Source: Magnolia sinica | Taxonomy: Eukaryota > Streptophyta > Magnoliopsida > Magnoliales > Magnoliaceae | Assembly: GCF_029962835.1 (NCBI RefSeq) | Contig: NC_080582.1 | Coordinates: 72,288,177-72,352,176, forward strand | DNA length: 64,000 bases | Reading direction: 5' to 3' | Part shown: in pieces, positions 22,341 through 35,002 of the stretch | Layout of the letters: each line of letters starts with the position of its first letter | How positions within the stretch are numbered: position 1 is the stretch's first letter | The notes under the pieces: generated by a model | Told to the model about the DNA's origin: nothing | The model's input: the letters and a program-made list of their open reading frames with translations, nothing else | The model's database searches: none | Program-made: the position numbers and the translations under genes

Positions 22341-23275
22341 CTCCCAGCAACAAAGACCCCATGGTGGAGACGTCAGAGCATCTTTTCTTACATAGTGCTC
22401 AGGCGAAAGAGGCCTGGTCCTATTTCACCCGACTTTATGGCATTTGTCTAAACCACAATCGCTCGGTAGAGGAGAGGCTGAACCATTGGTGGGGACAACG
22501 TCCTGCGCACGGGCCTGCTGCACCATTCAAAAACCTCATCCCTTATTTCATTCTCTGGGAGTTATGGAAGGATAGAAACGCTTCCAGATTCAACGGGTCC
22601 TTGGTCAGTATGGGATTGCTGATTTCACGCATCTCCTGGTGGTTGCAGGCCATCGTATTTAGGTTGGGTGCTCATACTTCCCGAGCGGGCAGCCACAGCG
22701 GGTTCTTGGAGTCTTTGGGTATTGCAGGGCAGCCCCAACAGGAAAAGTATTCACAGGTGGTGCGCTAGAGAAAGCCTCTGATGGGTTGGGTGAAACTCAA
22801 TGTCGATGGGTCGTCTAGAGGGAACCCGTGAGTGGCTAGGGGGGGCTTATCTGTAAGGGCGACAAGGGCGAGCTCTGTTTTGGTTTTTATGTAGGTTACG
22901 GCCTCGCCCCAAATACAGGGGCAGAGTTTCATGCAGTACATGATGGGCTTATTCATTGCCTCCAACAGGGCCTAAAAGACATCATAGTTGAGTCCGACTC
23001 GCTTCTGGTGATACAACTATTGTTGGGTAACTCTCTCCCGGGCTAGAAATGGAAGTATTGGATCGATAGAATCCGGAACCTTAGTAGTACTTGCAATGTA
23101 ATTTTTTTTGATATTTGTAGAGAAGGTAATGGGCCAGTGGATGGGATGGCCAAGTGGGGTAGTGAAAATCAAGGTTGTGCCCTGATCTCTTCCCATGTTA
23201 ACCTCCCTCAAGTGGTGAGGGGCCAACTTTTCCTTGACAGAGTGGGATTAGGGGTGGTCAGAAGGAGGTTCAGGA
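22341..23275 (+). pseudogene. LINE ORF2, zinc-knuckle remainder and RNase H domain
   Basis: ETSEHLFLHS near 22370 completes the C-C-H-type zf-RVT element, followed by WELWKDRNASRFNG. After a stop near 22768 an RNase H fold follows: GWVKLNVDGSSRGNP, GAEFHAVHDG, a VESDSLLV strand and EGNGPVDGMAKWG, ending at FLDRVGLGVVRR and a stop near 23275. RNase H removes RNA from the RNA-DNA hybrid; here it is broken by several stops. Confidence 0.8.
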
Positions 23276-25024
23276 GGTAGTTTCTTGCCTTATGATAGAC
23301 TCCTTCGTTTTTTCTAGGGGTAGTCCAAAGCTTAGGTGTCTTATTGGTAGAACTGTATGTAAGCCCCGTATTCTAGACCGTACCATTCCATAAGCTTCCG
23401 CAGTCTTTCCGGTCAAATTTCGGCAACCTTCGACCCTTATCCGGTATTTGCGCGCAACCCTGATTCTCGTGCCGTCAACCCTAGTCGACTCAACCTAGGG
23501 CTTGTACCTTAGCGACCGTGTCGTCGCCGCGGTTCCGATGCCGCGACTCGCGCGTTGATGCGATGCTCTGGTCGGGAGTTGTGGGCCAGCGTTCGGTGCG
23601 AGGAAACGCCGCACGTGCGAATTTTGAGGGAATCTCTACGAGGTGTCACATCAATCCCATCAATCCCATCATGTCAAGTACACATCACCTTTCACCCTTT
23701 CCCAAGCAAACCCCAAAGTCAAAAAGTTCTTACACCACCCATACCCTCTCTTACAACTTTTACCAAAAAAGTCAAAAAGTCTCTTACACCCATCCTTCTC
23801 TCCCATCCATCACTCCATCACCCATCACTCTCTCTCTCTCTCTCTCCCTTACAAGTCTCTCTCAATTTCAAACTCTCCCATAAGCAAAAATCCATACGTA
23901 TGAGTCCTCCCATGGTGAGAAAATGCATGTGTGGCCCACCTTTCCATCCTCAGATCTCTCATCTCAACCATCCATTTCTCATCTTCCTCCATCAAAGAGA
24001 AGCACAAGGAGCTAAGGAAGCCAAGGGAGCAAGAAAATCAAGTGGTGGGTGTTTTGATAGGGTAGATTTTGATGTTTTTAAGATGGGCCAAGTGAGGCCA
24101 ACGATCAATGGTTTGAATCTCACTTTGGACCCTAAGATATGGCCAATGGCCCACTTGGATTATCATGATCATTCCATGATGGGGCCATTCTCCATGGACC
24201 CCATCATGATGTTTACTTTCTTGCATATTTAGGGTTATCTAGACCATCTAATTTAGTGGAGAAGGGATCTCCACCGTTGGATTTAATTTTAATGGGCCCA
24301 CATGTAATGGGACCCACTTGATGTATGATTTAGTGCAAGGGAGGGCCCATAGTGTCGGGGTCCCTCCATCACGCGGGTCTCACTCTCTATCTCTCTCCCT
24401 TTTATTTTATTTATTTTATTTTTTTGTGATAATGAGATTGTGTGGCCCACTTGAATGGACCCCATCACAAGGTATGTATTTCCATCCAAATCACCTACAA
24501 CTGGGGCCCACTTTGCATGTATTGAACCACACCATCCATCAGTGGTGGCCCACATGAGGAGGCCCACCTTGCTCAGCAGACAATCCAGCGTCCAGGGACG
24601 CTGGACGTTTTTTTTGAAAACACAAATGGCTTGGTTCCAAGCCAATGAGAGTGGTCCACTTGTGTAGGCTCCATCTTGATGCATGTCTTCAATCCACGCC
24701 GCCCATTCCGTTCCCAACCTTCTTTTAGGCGTTGACCCAAAAGATGGTGTCAACCCGAGGTCTTGGCGGGCCATACCATACCAAATGGCGGTTTTCACCA
24801 TTGAAACCTCCCCTGATTTCCTATACGCCAAAATATGTCCGATATTGGACTTGTTTTGCTCGTGCTGAGCCATGGAATGCCATTGGACGGTGTGGATTGT
24901 CAAAATATGGACCCCACCTGCAAAATCCTCAGAAAAACAAAAATAAAAAAATAAAATTAAAAGATAACACAGCAGCTGCTGCTGCTGTGTCAGACGCAGC
25001 AGGTAGAGCCACCACGGCTGTAGC

Positions 25025-25294
25025 CGTGGGCCCCACCTTGATGTTTATATGTCATCTAACCCGTTCATAGTGTGGGCCACCCCCTGACGTGGGCCCACCC
25101 CAAAAATCAGCCTGATCCAAGACTCAGGCGGCCCACACCGTAGGAATCAGTGGGATTGAACCTCTACCTTTGAAACCCTTTTTGGGCCCACAGAAGTTTT
25201 AGATCAGAGTGAAATTTGTTTTCACCCTTCATCTAGGCCCACGTGGCCTTATCAACGGGTTGGATGGCATAGAAACATTGTGGTGGGCCCCACA
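25025..25294. repeat. GGGCCC-type foldback element inside the solo LTR
   Basis: Begins GTGGGCCCCACCTTGATG and ends GTGGTGGGCCCCAC, with inner blocks GGGATTGAACCTCTACC and ATCAACGGGTTGGATGGCAT in the family order. A perfect palindrome CCACGGCT-GT-AGCCGTGG sits at its left edge (near 25012-25029). Short copy, no ORF. Confidence 0.65.
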
Positions 25295-25406
25295 TGGAGC
25301 CCACATTGATGTATGTGTTCTATGGCCACCGTCCAGGCGGACGGTGGGGCCAGCAGTGATGTAAGTGTTTTATCCCCACCGTCCAGGGACAGTGGGCCTG
25401 TTGCAT

Positions 25407-25512
25407 GCGTGTGTGGTGTGTGCGTGTGTGTATGTACATTTATATATATATATATATACATAATATTATATTATGTGTAATATTGTATATATATATATAT
25501 TTATATATAATT
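25407..25512. repeat. GT and AT microsatellites
   Basis: A GTGTGTG-rich run (25407-25436) is followed by two AT runs (25440-25459 and about 25485-25510). Interrupted but clearly simple sequence. Confidence 0.9.
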
Positions 25513-25521
25513 TGCTGGTGT

Positions 25522-26080
25522 GTGAGGCCCACCTCAATTTTCTTGTGGCCTGTGATTGAGGCCCACCTTGATATATATGTAAGGCCCACCTCAGTTTGCT
25601 TGTGGCCTGTGATTGAGGCCCACCTTGATATATATGTAAGGCCCACCTCAGTTTGCTTGTGGCCTGTGATGGAGGCCCACCTTGGTATATATGTAAGGCC
25701 CATGGGTCGAGGCCCATTTAATGTATTAGAAGCCCATGGGTCGAGGCCCATTTGATGTGTTATGGGCCCATGGGTCGAGGCCCATTTGATGTGTTAGGGG
25801 CCCATGGGTTAAGGCCCATTAAGATGTATTAGGACCTATGGGTTGAGGCCCATTTGATGTACATATGGGGCCCAATTGGCGAGGCCCATTTGATACACAT
25901 AAGGCCCATGTGAGTAGGTCCACTTGATGCATTCTAAGGCCCACGGGCTATGGCCCATTGCAATGCACATAAGGCCCATTGGTGTGGCCCATTGATGTGG
26001 CTCACTTGATGAACATGAGGCCCATATGATATGGCCCATTTGATGTATTGAAGGCCCAATGAGATATACCTAAGGTTCAT
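25522..26080. repeat. GGCCCA-rich tandem arrays in the LTR
   Basis: Three units with a 57-bp period start at 25552, 25609 and 25666 (GTGATTGAGGCCCACC type). From about 25700 to 26060 shorter units of about 30-40 bp follow, built from GGCCCATTTGATGT and GGGCCCATGGGT. GGCCCA occurs dozens of times here. Its reverse TGGGCC is the core of plant site II elements bound by TCP factors (known from other promoters); whether that matters for LTR transcription is not shown. Confidence 0.85.
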
Positions 26081-27592
26081 TGCAATGTGCAGTCCCAACA
26101 TGGGTTATGTAATGATGTTTATGTCGGGCTATACCTTGAGAGCAATGGCGGTTTGATGTCCCCATTGCAAGTATAGTGTTGGTTAAATGTCCGCATTATG
26201 ACTTTTCCTAGGGCCCATTGTTAGGCTCGTACGTGTTATGTGTAGGCCGTCTAGGCCCATCTTTGTTATGCACATCATCCATCCTATATAACATGTTTAG
26301 TTCCATGATTCATGATCATATGCATCATACGTATGCTTGATATGAGAAATGACTGATCATAGCATATGCCTTCGGGCAGATTGTTTAGGGGCTCCCGTAC
26401 AGGGGGTGTTGCCCTACATAAGCGCATGATACACGCAGGATTGCTGCATGACTGAATAGTGTGATTCATGCATTCGCATTGTGTGATATGGTTACTGTAC
26501 GCCCTAGTGACATCAGGGCCGTAGCCTCCACAGACGTATCGTGGTTGGCAGGATTGGATACCGGAAATACTGTTCTACATGGGGTGCGATAGATATCCCT
26601 GGGTGAAAGTCCCTAAACCCTTATGGTACCAGGAGGTTGCTCCAACGTCTAGACCAAGTGGGTGCATGAGCGCTGAGTGCCGATTATCAGACGGTTGCGC
26701 TTTCCACTGTGTCGTGGTCGGTTGGAAGGGGGTGCGGCCTTACCCGCTCGAGAGTAGGGGGCAATGCTAGGCTGAGTCTGGCCAGCCCGAGGAATGGGTC
26801 CGCTATTGACGAGCCGAGCCCGATATTGGCAGGCAGATAGTGAGGTCTTTTCCACTCACCTTATTGTGCGCGATGGGGCGGTAATCTGGCTTGGAGTGTA
26901 CTAGACCCCGGTGATATTCCAGATTTTGAGCTATATTGATATGTGGACTTAGATGAGGATTTGTATGCTAGAGTTGCATTTCGCATTGCATGGCCTTGGT
27001 ATGGCCGACATCATTCATGCTTTGCATCGCATGGCCTTGGTACGGCTATGGTATTCTTAGCCTTCGTCAGCATGTTCCGCATTACTCTGATACTGCATAA
27101 CTACATTACCACCTTGAGCATATACTTTCACCACCCTCTAAGCTTTCTATAAGCTTATGCACGACTGTTGCGTGCAGGTGACGTTGGATCGCAGCAACGC
27201 TAAGGCTTAGGCGCATGGCAGATCATTTTTGGAGTTTTGTTCATCTTCATTGTATTTCCCTTATGCTCATTGTACTTGTAAAGTTTTTTATCATGGTGGA
27301 AATGTGATGGAGTTTTTGGTTGTTGTTTGTGGGTTATGCCTTTGGTTATGCTTATTACGAATCAAACTGATGTTGAAAATCCTCCTTGTAGCATCCCAGG
27401 ATCGAAACCTGGCGAATGGGCATTGGGAGCCGAGAATGAGGTACTACGGAGGCTGTCGGCGCCGGATTCGGCGATTGAGAATTTTGTGAGCCTGGTTTTC
27501 GAGTTTGGGGCGTGACATTGTATACCCCTCTTTTTGATTTGAATGAAATCAGAGTTATACAAAAAAACAAAGAAAAAAAAAGAGTTAAGTCT

Positions 27593-28331
27593 ATATCCTC
27601 TAATGCAAACAATTACACAAATAGGCTGGCTTGTCTTTCACGTGCATCTAACTCAGTCATTAATAAGTTATATTTCTCTTGAGAGAATTTTAAAACTTGT
27701 GAAGGAGGAAATCCTAAGCTCTTTGGACTTCACAGATCAAAAAATTTAAGTGGCATTAAGAGTTCTAGTATTTTAGAGTGATCCATTCCCATATGGCTGC
27801 GTGGAATGGACCAAAGCACTTGATAATTTCACAAATGACTATTATAATGGTACTTGTAGTTAATTCATGAACAACCAAAATGCTCTAGATGTATTTAAAA
27901 TCTTTAATTTTAGAGTAAAAACTCAAATTTATAGTACTTGTCCTTAACTTTGTGAACAACCAAATGCTCTTGATGTATTTAAAATATTTAATGATAGAGT
28001 AAAAACTCAACTTGATAGGAAGATTAAGGTTGTTAGATTGACTATTTGAGCAGAACTATGGTAAACATGATGAATGTGGTTAGAATCCATGGCCACTCAT
28101 AAGATATTTTCGTAAGATTGCAGTATAGTTGCTTAATACCTTATGACTGGGACACTAGTGTATTTTTTAAAAGGGGTGTTTGATTTTTAGTAAATACAAG
28201 TGAATGTAAAAGCTTAATAATGAATATTAACCCATGCTTGGAAAATAGAAAAATGGAGGAGGAATTGTACCTCCATTTTTTGGATGCATGTAGTGGATGA
28301 AGTTATGCGGTGGATGCGGTGCATAATTTTT
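27593..28331. other. Stretch without gene, with a diverged tandem repeat
   Basis: Two copies of about 60 bp (GAACAACCAAATGCTC then GATGTATTTAAAAT then AGAGTAAAAACTCAA) lie near 27870-27935 and 27953-28015. Otherwise AT-rich sequence ending at the copia LTR. No coding or RNA signal. Confidence 0.5.
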
Positions 28332-28754
28332 TGTTGGGTTTTGGTCTGCGGAATCACACAGAGATGAATCTAGGATAGTAATCCAAGAGCATCAAGCAAA
28401 CACAAGAGAATACAAAGATTTATCGTGGAAAACGCTTTCGGGAAAAAATCACAGCACAAAGCGACAAATCTTCACTACGAAATTAAGCAGAAATTACAAA
28501 GAGGAAGGACATACCAGACTTGAGCAATCCTCAAATCTCTCCATTGCTCCACCCTTTTAAAAACCATAAAACTCTTTTAGAAAGCCTTAGAATCCCTCCC
28601 AATCCCGTTTACACCTATATATATAGTTGTAGAAAGAATCCCAAATAAAATCGGAAAGAATCTTAAACAAAATCAGAAATAAATACTGCACTTTTGCAGT
28701 TTTGTGAAAAAATCTGCATAAAATCTGATTAGATTTAAGACATTAAATACAACA
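28332..28754 (-). repeat. Copia 3' LTR
   Basis: Plus strand runs TGTTGGGTTTTGGTCTGCGG to ATACAACA. It aligns along its length with the right LTR, with substitutions and small indels; it lacks the CA microsatellite of the right copy. The divergence is clearly larger than that between the two LTRs of the LARD nested inside, so the copia element is the older of the two. Confidence 0.9.
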
Positions 28755-29053
28755 ATCTCTACCATGTCTTCAATCTTCAAATATGTGTCTTCTTGTCCTC
28801 TTCTCTTATCTTTGTCTCTCATCATAACTTCATCAATGCTTTTCGTGCACACTTCGTCCTCCTATTACGCCATCGCCAAGTACAAAAAAGTTGCACAGAA
28901 CTTGAACTTCTCTGTAGGAATAACCTTGGTGAGCATGTCTGTTGGATTCATGCTGGTGTGAATCTTCTCCAGAGTTACGCCTCCTTCAAGCACCTGTTGG
29001 ATAAAATGGTGATGAACATCAATGTGTTTAGTACAAGAGTGATAAACAAAATT

Positions 29054-30600
29054 TTAATCCAAATTGATAGTGCTCTCTCTATCATAATTAACCGGCACGG
29101 CCTTCTGCTGAAGTCCCAACTGATTTATCATGCCTCTTAACCAAACACCTTCCTTAAACGCTTTCATCACTGCCATATATTCTGCTTCGGTCGTGGAAAG
29201 TGCCACCATGGACTGAAGCTTCGACATCCAACTAATTACTCCACCCACTAGTACAAATGAATATTCTGAAGTTGACTTTCTAGAATCCATAATACCTACG
29301 TAGTCTGAATCCACATATCCTACCAACTTTGCCCATGTCTTCTCAAAAGTTAAGACGTAGTCTTTTGTACTTCGAATGTATTGAAGTAGCCATTTCACCG
29401 CTTCCCAATGTTGCTTGCTCGGGTTTAACATGTATCTGCTCATAACACCGACTACCTGTGAAATATCTAGTTTCGTACAAACTATGACATATATTAAACT
29501 GTCAACCGCATTCGAATAAGGTAATGAGACATAACCTGCTTTTCCTAATTTGATTTAGGATATTGTTCTGAGGAAAGTTTAAAGTGAGCCGCGTGAGGAA
29601 CGCTCGCTGACTTTGCCTAGTCCATCTCATACTTGATCAACACATTTTCAAGGTATTCTACCTATGATAACTAAAGCCTGCTCATCTTCCTATCTCTATG
29701 AATATATATGCCGAGAACCCTCTTTGCAGCCCCCAGATCTTTCATCTCGAATGTCCTTGATAAATGAGTTTTCAGTATATTGATTTCAGACATATCATGA
29801 CAGGCAATCAACATATCATCAACACACAAACTAGGATGATGAATTTGTCATCACTCAGTGTCTTGTAATAGACACAGTGATCATATTCACTATGAGTAAA
29901 TTTCTGACTCAACATGAAAGAATCAATTTTTTTTATATCACTGCCTAGGCGACTGTTTCAGGTCGTACAACAATCTTATTAACCTACAAACCTTTTTCTC
30001 TGCCCTTTTAACTTCGTAACCCTTTGGTTGCTTCATGTAGATCTGTTTTTCCAACTCTCCATGTAGGAAAGTAGTCTTGACATCCACCTGTTCTAGCTCG
30101 AGATCGTATCGGGCAACCAGTGCCAACACGAATCTGATGGACACTTGCTTAACCACTGGCACGAATATTTCTATGAAGTCAATTCCTTCTCTCTGAGCAT
30201 GTCCCTTCGCTACTAGCCTTGCTTTGTATCTATCCTGTTTCCTTTTAAATAACCACTTGCATCCGATCACTTTTCGGCCCCAGTGGAAGCTCTACCAGTT
30301 CCCATGTATGATTTTTGTACAACGAGTCCATCTCATCATCCATAACTGCCTTCCATTTTTCTACCTCAGGCTTATTAAGAGCCTCCTGAATAGTAGACGG
30401 GTCCCACTCATCTGTAATGAGGGTATATGCGATATTAGAGTCGTCCCTATATCTTGCCGGTAACTTGCGATCACGCGGTGGGTTTCTTCTCACAGGTAGC
30501 TGCTCCACCTGATCCTATACCTCTGTCTGTGCATCTGTCTTTGCCTGAGTATCATATGTGTTAATCTGGACGTCTACGATCGACCTTTCTGGTTCCACTT
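29054..30600 (-). pseudogene. Copia reverse transcriptase and RNase H remnants
   Basis: From the right: a linker with DEWDPSTIQEALNKPEVEKW (near 30400) leads into the reverse transcriptase. GCKWLFKRKQDRYKARLVAK (30260-30205) and LEQVDVKTTFLHGELE (near 30090-30040) are the first blocks of copia RT. The middle with the YVDD-type block (29450-29930) is broken by stops. The RNase H domain is well kept at 29440-29060: VGYVDSDYVG, STSEYSFVL and LSTTEAEYMAV. Normal roles are cDNA synthesis and removal of template RNA. Confidence 0.85.
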
Positions 30601-31777
30601 ACTCTTGATAATTTTTGTGGAATAAGGAGCTTTCATGGAACCTGACGTCATGGCTAGTGATGACTTTGCGTGTGATCTTGTCAAATAACTTGTAAACTTT
30701 CACACTAATACCATAGCTAACAAATATGTACCTTTTGACTCTAAGGTCTAACTTATCTTTCTCAACTGACAGTACATGAGAGTAAGCCTCACAACCAAAT
30801 ATGCGAAAATCGGAGTAGTCCATCGTATTACCACTCCATACTTCCTCTGGGATTTTACATTCAATTGCCATAGATGGGGATTGGTTCATTAAGTAGCAAG
30901 CGCTGTTAACAGTCCCAGTCCATTAGTTCTTGCCCAACACAACATTACTTAACATACATCGGGCCATTTCCAAAAGAGTCCGATTCATCTGCTCAGCTAC
31001 ACCGTTTTGTTTAGGCGTGTGGCGCACTGTGTTGTGCCTAATGATCCCGTTATCTTTGCAATATTCATTAAAATCAATGAAAGTGAATTCTCCACCATTG
31101 TCAATCATTAAAAGCTTTATTTTTCGCCTTGACTGTTTTTCTACCATTGTCTTTCATTGTTTAAATATGGTGAAAACTTCGAATTTACGTTTCATGAAGT
31201 AAACCTAAACTTTCCTGGAGTAGTTATCAATGAATGAAACAAACCATGACGACCCCCCAATGGAAACCTTTGGCGATCACCCCCATACGTTAGAGTGTAC
31301 ATAATCAAGCACTCCCTTACATACATGTTTTTCAGATTTAAAAGATAATCTATATTGTTTACCATATATACAATGATCGCATATATCTAAATCAAAACTC
31401 TTAAAAGATGAAATTAAACAATGATAGGATAGTACCTTCATGCCCTGCTCGCTCATGTAGCCCAGACGAGCATGCCACATATGTACAGATGTGGAATTTG
31501 CAATAGCTACTGCCGCTCCACCTGTAGAAGTATTCTTCATTAACCTGTAAAGGTTCCCGTGCCTTTGTGCTCTCATAATCACGAGTGCCCCTTTTGAAAC
31601 TTTAAGGACATCATCAATACCAGTGAACTTGTACCCTATAGCCTTGAGTGCACTAAGAGAAATCAGACTTTTCTTCATAGCAGGAACGTGCCCGACATCA
31701 GTCAAGGTACACTCCATCCCACCAAACATCTTGATGCTCACTGTATTAATAGCTACAACATTATAGACATTGTCATT
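30601..31777 (-). pseudogene. Copia integrase and GAG-pre-integrase remnants
   Basis: VHMWHARLGYMSEQGMKVLS near 31480-31420 and ICDHCIYGKQ near 31375 form the HHCC-type zinc region of the GAG-pre-integrase segment. Integrase catalytic residues are seen at IDNGGEF (second Asp, near 31105) and TPKQNGVAEQMN (Glu, near 31010-30975). The C-terminal part with GCEAYSHVL and VRFHESSLF ends near 30610. Frames are broken between 31150 and 31277, where the first catalytic Asp should lie. The LARD inserted at 31778 splits this from the protease. Confidence 0.8.
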
Positions 31778-34700
31778 TATAACGCCCTGAAAATCGGGGG
31801 TCGTGCATATACTCGACTCCCGAGTTCCCGGGGTCATTTATAGCCAATTTTCATTAATATGCGATCTAGTCTAAATGCGCAGCCTGAAATCTCCTGGAAC
31901 ATGAAGTACATATATATATATACATGTCCAAAATAATACATGGGTCACATAAGATGCTACCCAACTAAATCACAAAGAATAGTGAGTCCAAAAAGGAATA
32001 AAACTGAGCCTCCCTGCTCAGCGATCCAATTCCGCCTCTCAAGCTGGCGGAGAACCGTCCATCAACTGGAAGTAGGACAGCTCGTCCTCCAGTCTGTATC
32101 ACCTGCATCTATGAACGGGTCTGGTTGGTGTTTTAAAACACCGTCCCAGAGTGGGAGTGAGTGATCAACTCAGTGGGTGCTATTAGTCTTAAGTTATCAT
32201 AGGCATCAATTATAATATGACCTCAATAAAAAGTAGTAAAGCATAAATATCTAACTAATCTTATTAATGTGCATGCATGCAGGATGATATGATGCATGCC
32301 CTCACCACAACACTCCCTCGAGCGACACCATCTAACGATCGCAAATGACAACATTCCCTCAGTGCGACCTCGACTGCCGAGTCGCCACCCTAACTAGTGC
32401 GATGCAATGCAACCGTGCTAGCCGAGTTATTAGTTAGGTCCATTCATCTAGCAGATTTGAAAATCTGATACACCCCACGTATTAATGCCCTAAACTGGGT
32501 GTGAGGCCAAGACCCCCCAATGCGTGAGGCCGAGACCCCGCTGTCCGTGGTCCCGTCGGGTTCCTCATCCCCGACTTCAAGCACATGAGGAGTGCCGAGA
32601 GAAAGGGATCGCTCGCGGTCACTACGGGGAGGCATGGTACCCCAGCATAGGTCGACAATTCGGACATAGTGTCCCATTCCACCATGCCCGGCTCACGAGG
32701 CTGTGGACCAATTTTAAGCGGGTTATTGATGGGCTACCACGGTTGTAGAGTATTTCAGGTTCCATACATGTGTAAGCAAACAGGGTTAACAATCAAGGTT
32801 GGTCAGACAGTAGACTAAACCGCACGAGTCAGGCGAGCATGCGATGAACGACATCGGGTACAAGGGACCCATGTAGTCGAACTACTGCCGCCCGTACACA
32901 CTCGCCCAAATCCTTGGGTTTAGCCTCAAGGCGGTTCTACCAACGGAACTACCTTCGTTCTCCTCATGTTCCCAACCAACAAAGGGTCCAATGTTAATTC
33001 ATAACATACCAACCACCAATATTACCAACTAGCATAATAATATCGTGTTTGCATACATCACAACATACAGTTCAATTATTCCTAACAAGCATGCTACAAC
33101 AACATGAATAAGGTGCATGTGAGTGGTGTAGGTTAGGGAGGAAGTTAACACTTCCTACACCTCAAGGGATCAAATACACAAGAGTAGTGAATCATGCACA
33201 CCATGAAGCAGCACATATGAGAAAAAGAAATCAAATAAACATGAGCATGTAATCATTCATACACTAGATTATGTCAGGCAAGATTTAACATCGAGGAGAA
33301 CTAAACATGCCATTCCATACAATCCCAACAACATACCATTCCTAGGTTCCTCTAGATTCTTCTATACAACATATCAAGCAAACAAAATCATTAAACTCCT
33401 ACTAAAATTGGTGCTAGGCCACCTAAGGATAATAGTCCGCACCTATGGATCGTTGAAGACTTAGAAAATGACCTAGAAGCGCCGAACTCGGTGTCGATTG
33501 GCCAGAATCTTAAAGCAATGTACTTGCATGTTAGGGTTACATGCATTTCCTAGCTCAACCCCAAAGATTACCAAAAAGGATGGGTGCTTACCTCTCCATT
33601 CGGATGAAAGTGGCTTATAGTTGTGGATATAGGAGGGGGAAGGTATTTCTCTAAAGTTCCAAGCTTCCTTGGGCCCCACCTCCTACCACACACTCATTTC
33701 CTTCCTTCTTCCTCTCTCTTTCTCCTCCTTTCTCCTCTTTCTCTTCTCCCTTTTCTCTCTTCTCTCTTTCCTTCTCTAGGGCAAAATCGTATGGGGAGAG
33801 GGGTGCCCAAAAGAAGCCCCTTTTATAATGCCATATTTGGTGCAAATGGCCCCAAGTGTTGGGTTTTTACTATACTAGACCTGTGAGAGGGTCTTTCTAA
33901 GCTCTAGGGCCCACTATAGGGTGTACAAGTCGATATACACCGTAGGATGGTTAGCTTTAATGATGGTCTTTGTATGGATACGATTGGCCCGCCATTTGGA
34001 TGCGCCGATCAACAGATACGATTAGAAGTTTGTTCAACGGTCACCGATAGTCGATCGGGGCCGCGGCTATACGGATATGAGTAGAGAAATATTCTTACTC
34101 CACGGGTAAAGTTTGGTCGTAAACCGACTGTCCGAAATCTTCAACTTTGCATAAGAATGGATGACCCAATTCACTTAAGTTTCAATTCATTCTTTTAGGG
34201 TATTTGCACTTCTCATGCACCCGTCCTTTAGCTCAAGTTGAGCGGTTTTAGACAGCACCCAGGTTCGACTCCCGCGATGGGCATCAAGCCCGGTAAGATG
34301 AACATTATTCTATAGTTTTGGAACTAGTGGCCCACCAACGAGCGGTCTAGAGTTTGTTTGGAGAATTGGGGCAGTTCTAGTGGCTCTCTGGCCATGAAAC
34401 TTATAGGATAGGTGCTCCATGTCCCGATGAAGGGCCATGCAAAATTTGGGGACGATCGGATATGGGGTTTGGTCGCACGGGTCCGATTCGTGATCAACGG
34501 TCATCGTGCCATGATCGGGACCCAGATTTTGTGGGCGAGCGTAGACAAATACATTAGACCTTTATCGTAAATTTGGAAGAAATCCAATGACTGACATGCC
34601 TGAAATCCTAGTTTTATTTACCAGTGTCAGATTCCAATTCTGGCATTGGTGGGTTGTATTTGGCAAGTGCCGTTGGGACGGCCTAAATAGTTTATTTCTG

Positions 34701-35002
34701 GGTGTTCACTAGGTCCATAGTCTACGATGGACTACAAGCCCAGTGAGATCTATCTTTTTCTAAATTTTTAGATTTTTCTTACCTTCCTCGGCTGGTGCAC
34801 AGCCTACACAAGCTGTCGCTGAGTACAAACCGATCATCTGACTTGATGGCCTGCACACGGTCTGATCGTGACCAGACTAGACCACTCGTGTATAAGCTAA
34901 CATTGAGTGCTAATTACGGTCAGTAAGTGATAATATAAGTTAATTAAAAAAAAATTCAAGGATTTTTGAAAATTCAAAATAGTGAAAATTCAGGATGTTA
35001 CA
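31778..35002 (-). repeat. LARD 3' LTR (3.2 kb)
   Basis: Aligns almost base for base with 39370-42669. Two small blocks present in the right copy are missing here: about 45 bp near 31905 with an AT run, and about 40 bp near 32090 containing CCTCCTCGAAGCTCGCC. The polypurine tract AAGGGGGG (minus strand, 35009-35016) directly adjoins it. A CT-rich tract lies at 33690-33775. Open frames inside are low-complexity and not considered genes. Confidence 0.9.

Larger units (their letters stand above)
23358..27517 (+). mobile_element. Large solo LTR (4.16 kb), Ty3/gypsy-type
   Basis: Starts TGTAAGCCCCGTATTCTAGA and ends GGGGCGTGACA, the ends typical of Del/Tekay-type Ty3 LTRs. Flanks CTGTA (23353-23357) and TTGTA (27518-27522) agree at four of five bases as a duplication. 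It interrupts the 3' tail of the surrounding LINE, which fixes its boundaries independently. No gag, pol, PBS or second LTR is present, so it is the product of LTR-LTR recombination. It carries a foldback element, microsatellites and GGCCCA-rich arrays. Confidence 0.75.
19849..27586 (+). mobile_element. 5'-truncated LINE, 3' tail split by a solo LTR
   Basis: The LINE starts inside the endonuclease-RT linker near 19849. It runs to 23357 and resumes at 27518 with its last 70 bp and an A-rich tail (27561-27582), the 4.16 kb LTR sitting between. The joined tail reads through the GTA-TAC...TTTGAATGAAAT part of the LINE 3' end. AAGTCT at 19843-19848 and 27587-27592 may be a short target-site duplication. 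Coding sequence is decayed by many stops. Confidence 0.8.

Noticed and set aside
23518..24903. Overlapping open frames of up to 225 codons in the solo LTR
   Set aside because: Composition-driven (CT-rich and CCCAT-rich), several frames and both strands are open at once, and they lie in LTR sequence.
28764..29140. Plus-strand frames antisense to copia RNase H
   Set aside because: They are shadows of the real minus-strand pol frame.
33623..33886. Open frames over the CT-rich tract in the LARD LTR, repeated at 41300
   Set aside because: Low complexity and present in both LTRs; no protein signal.
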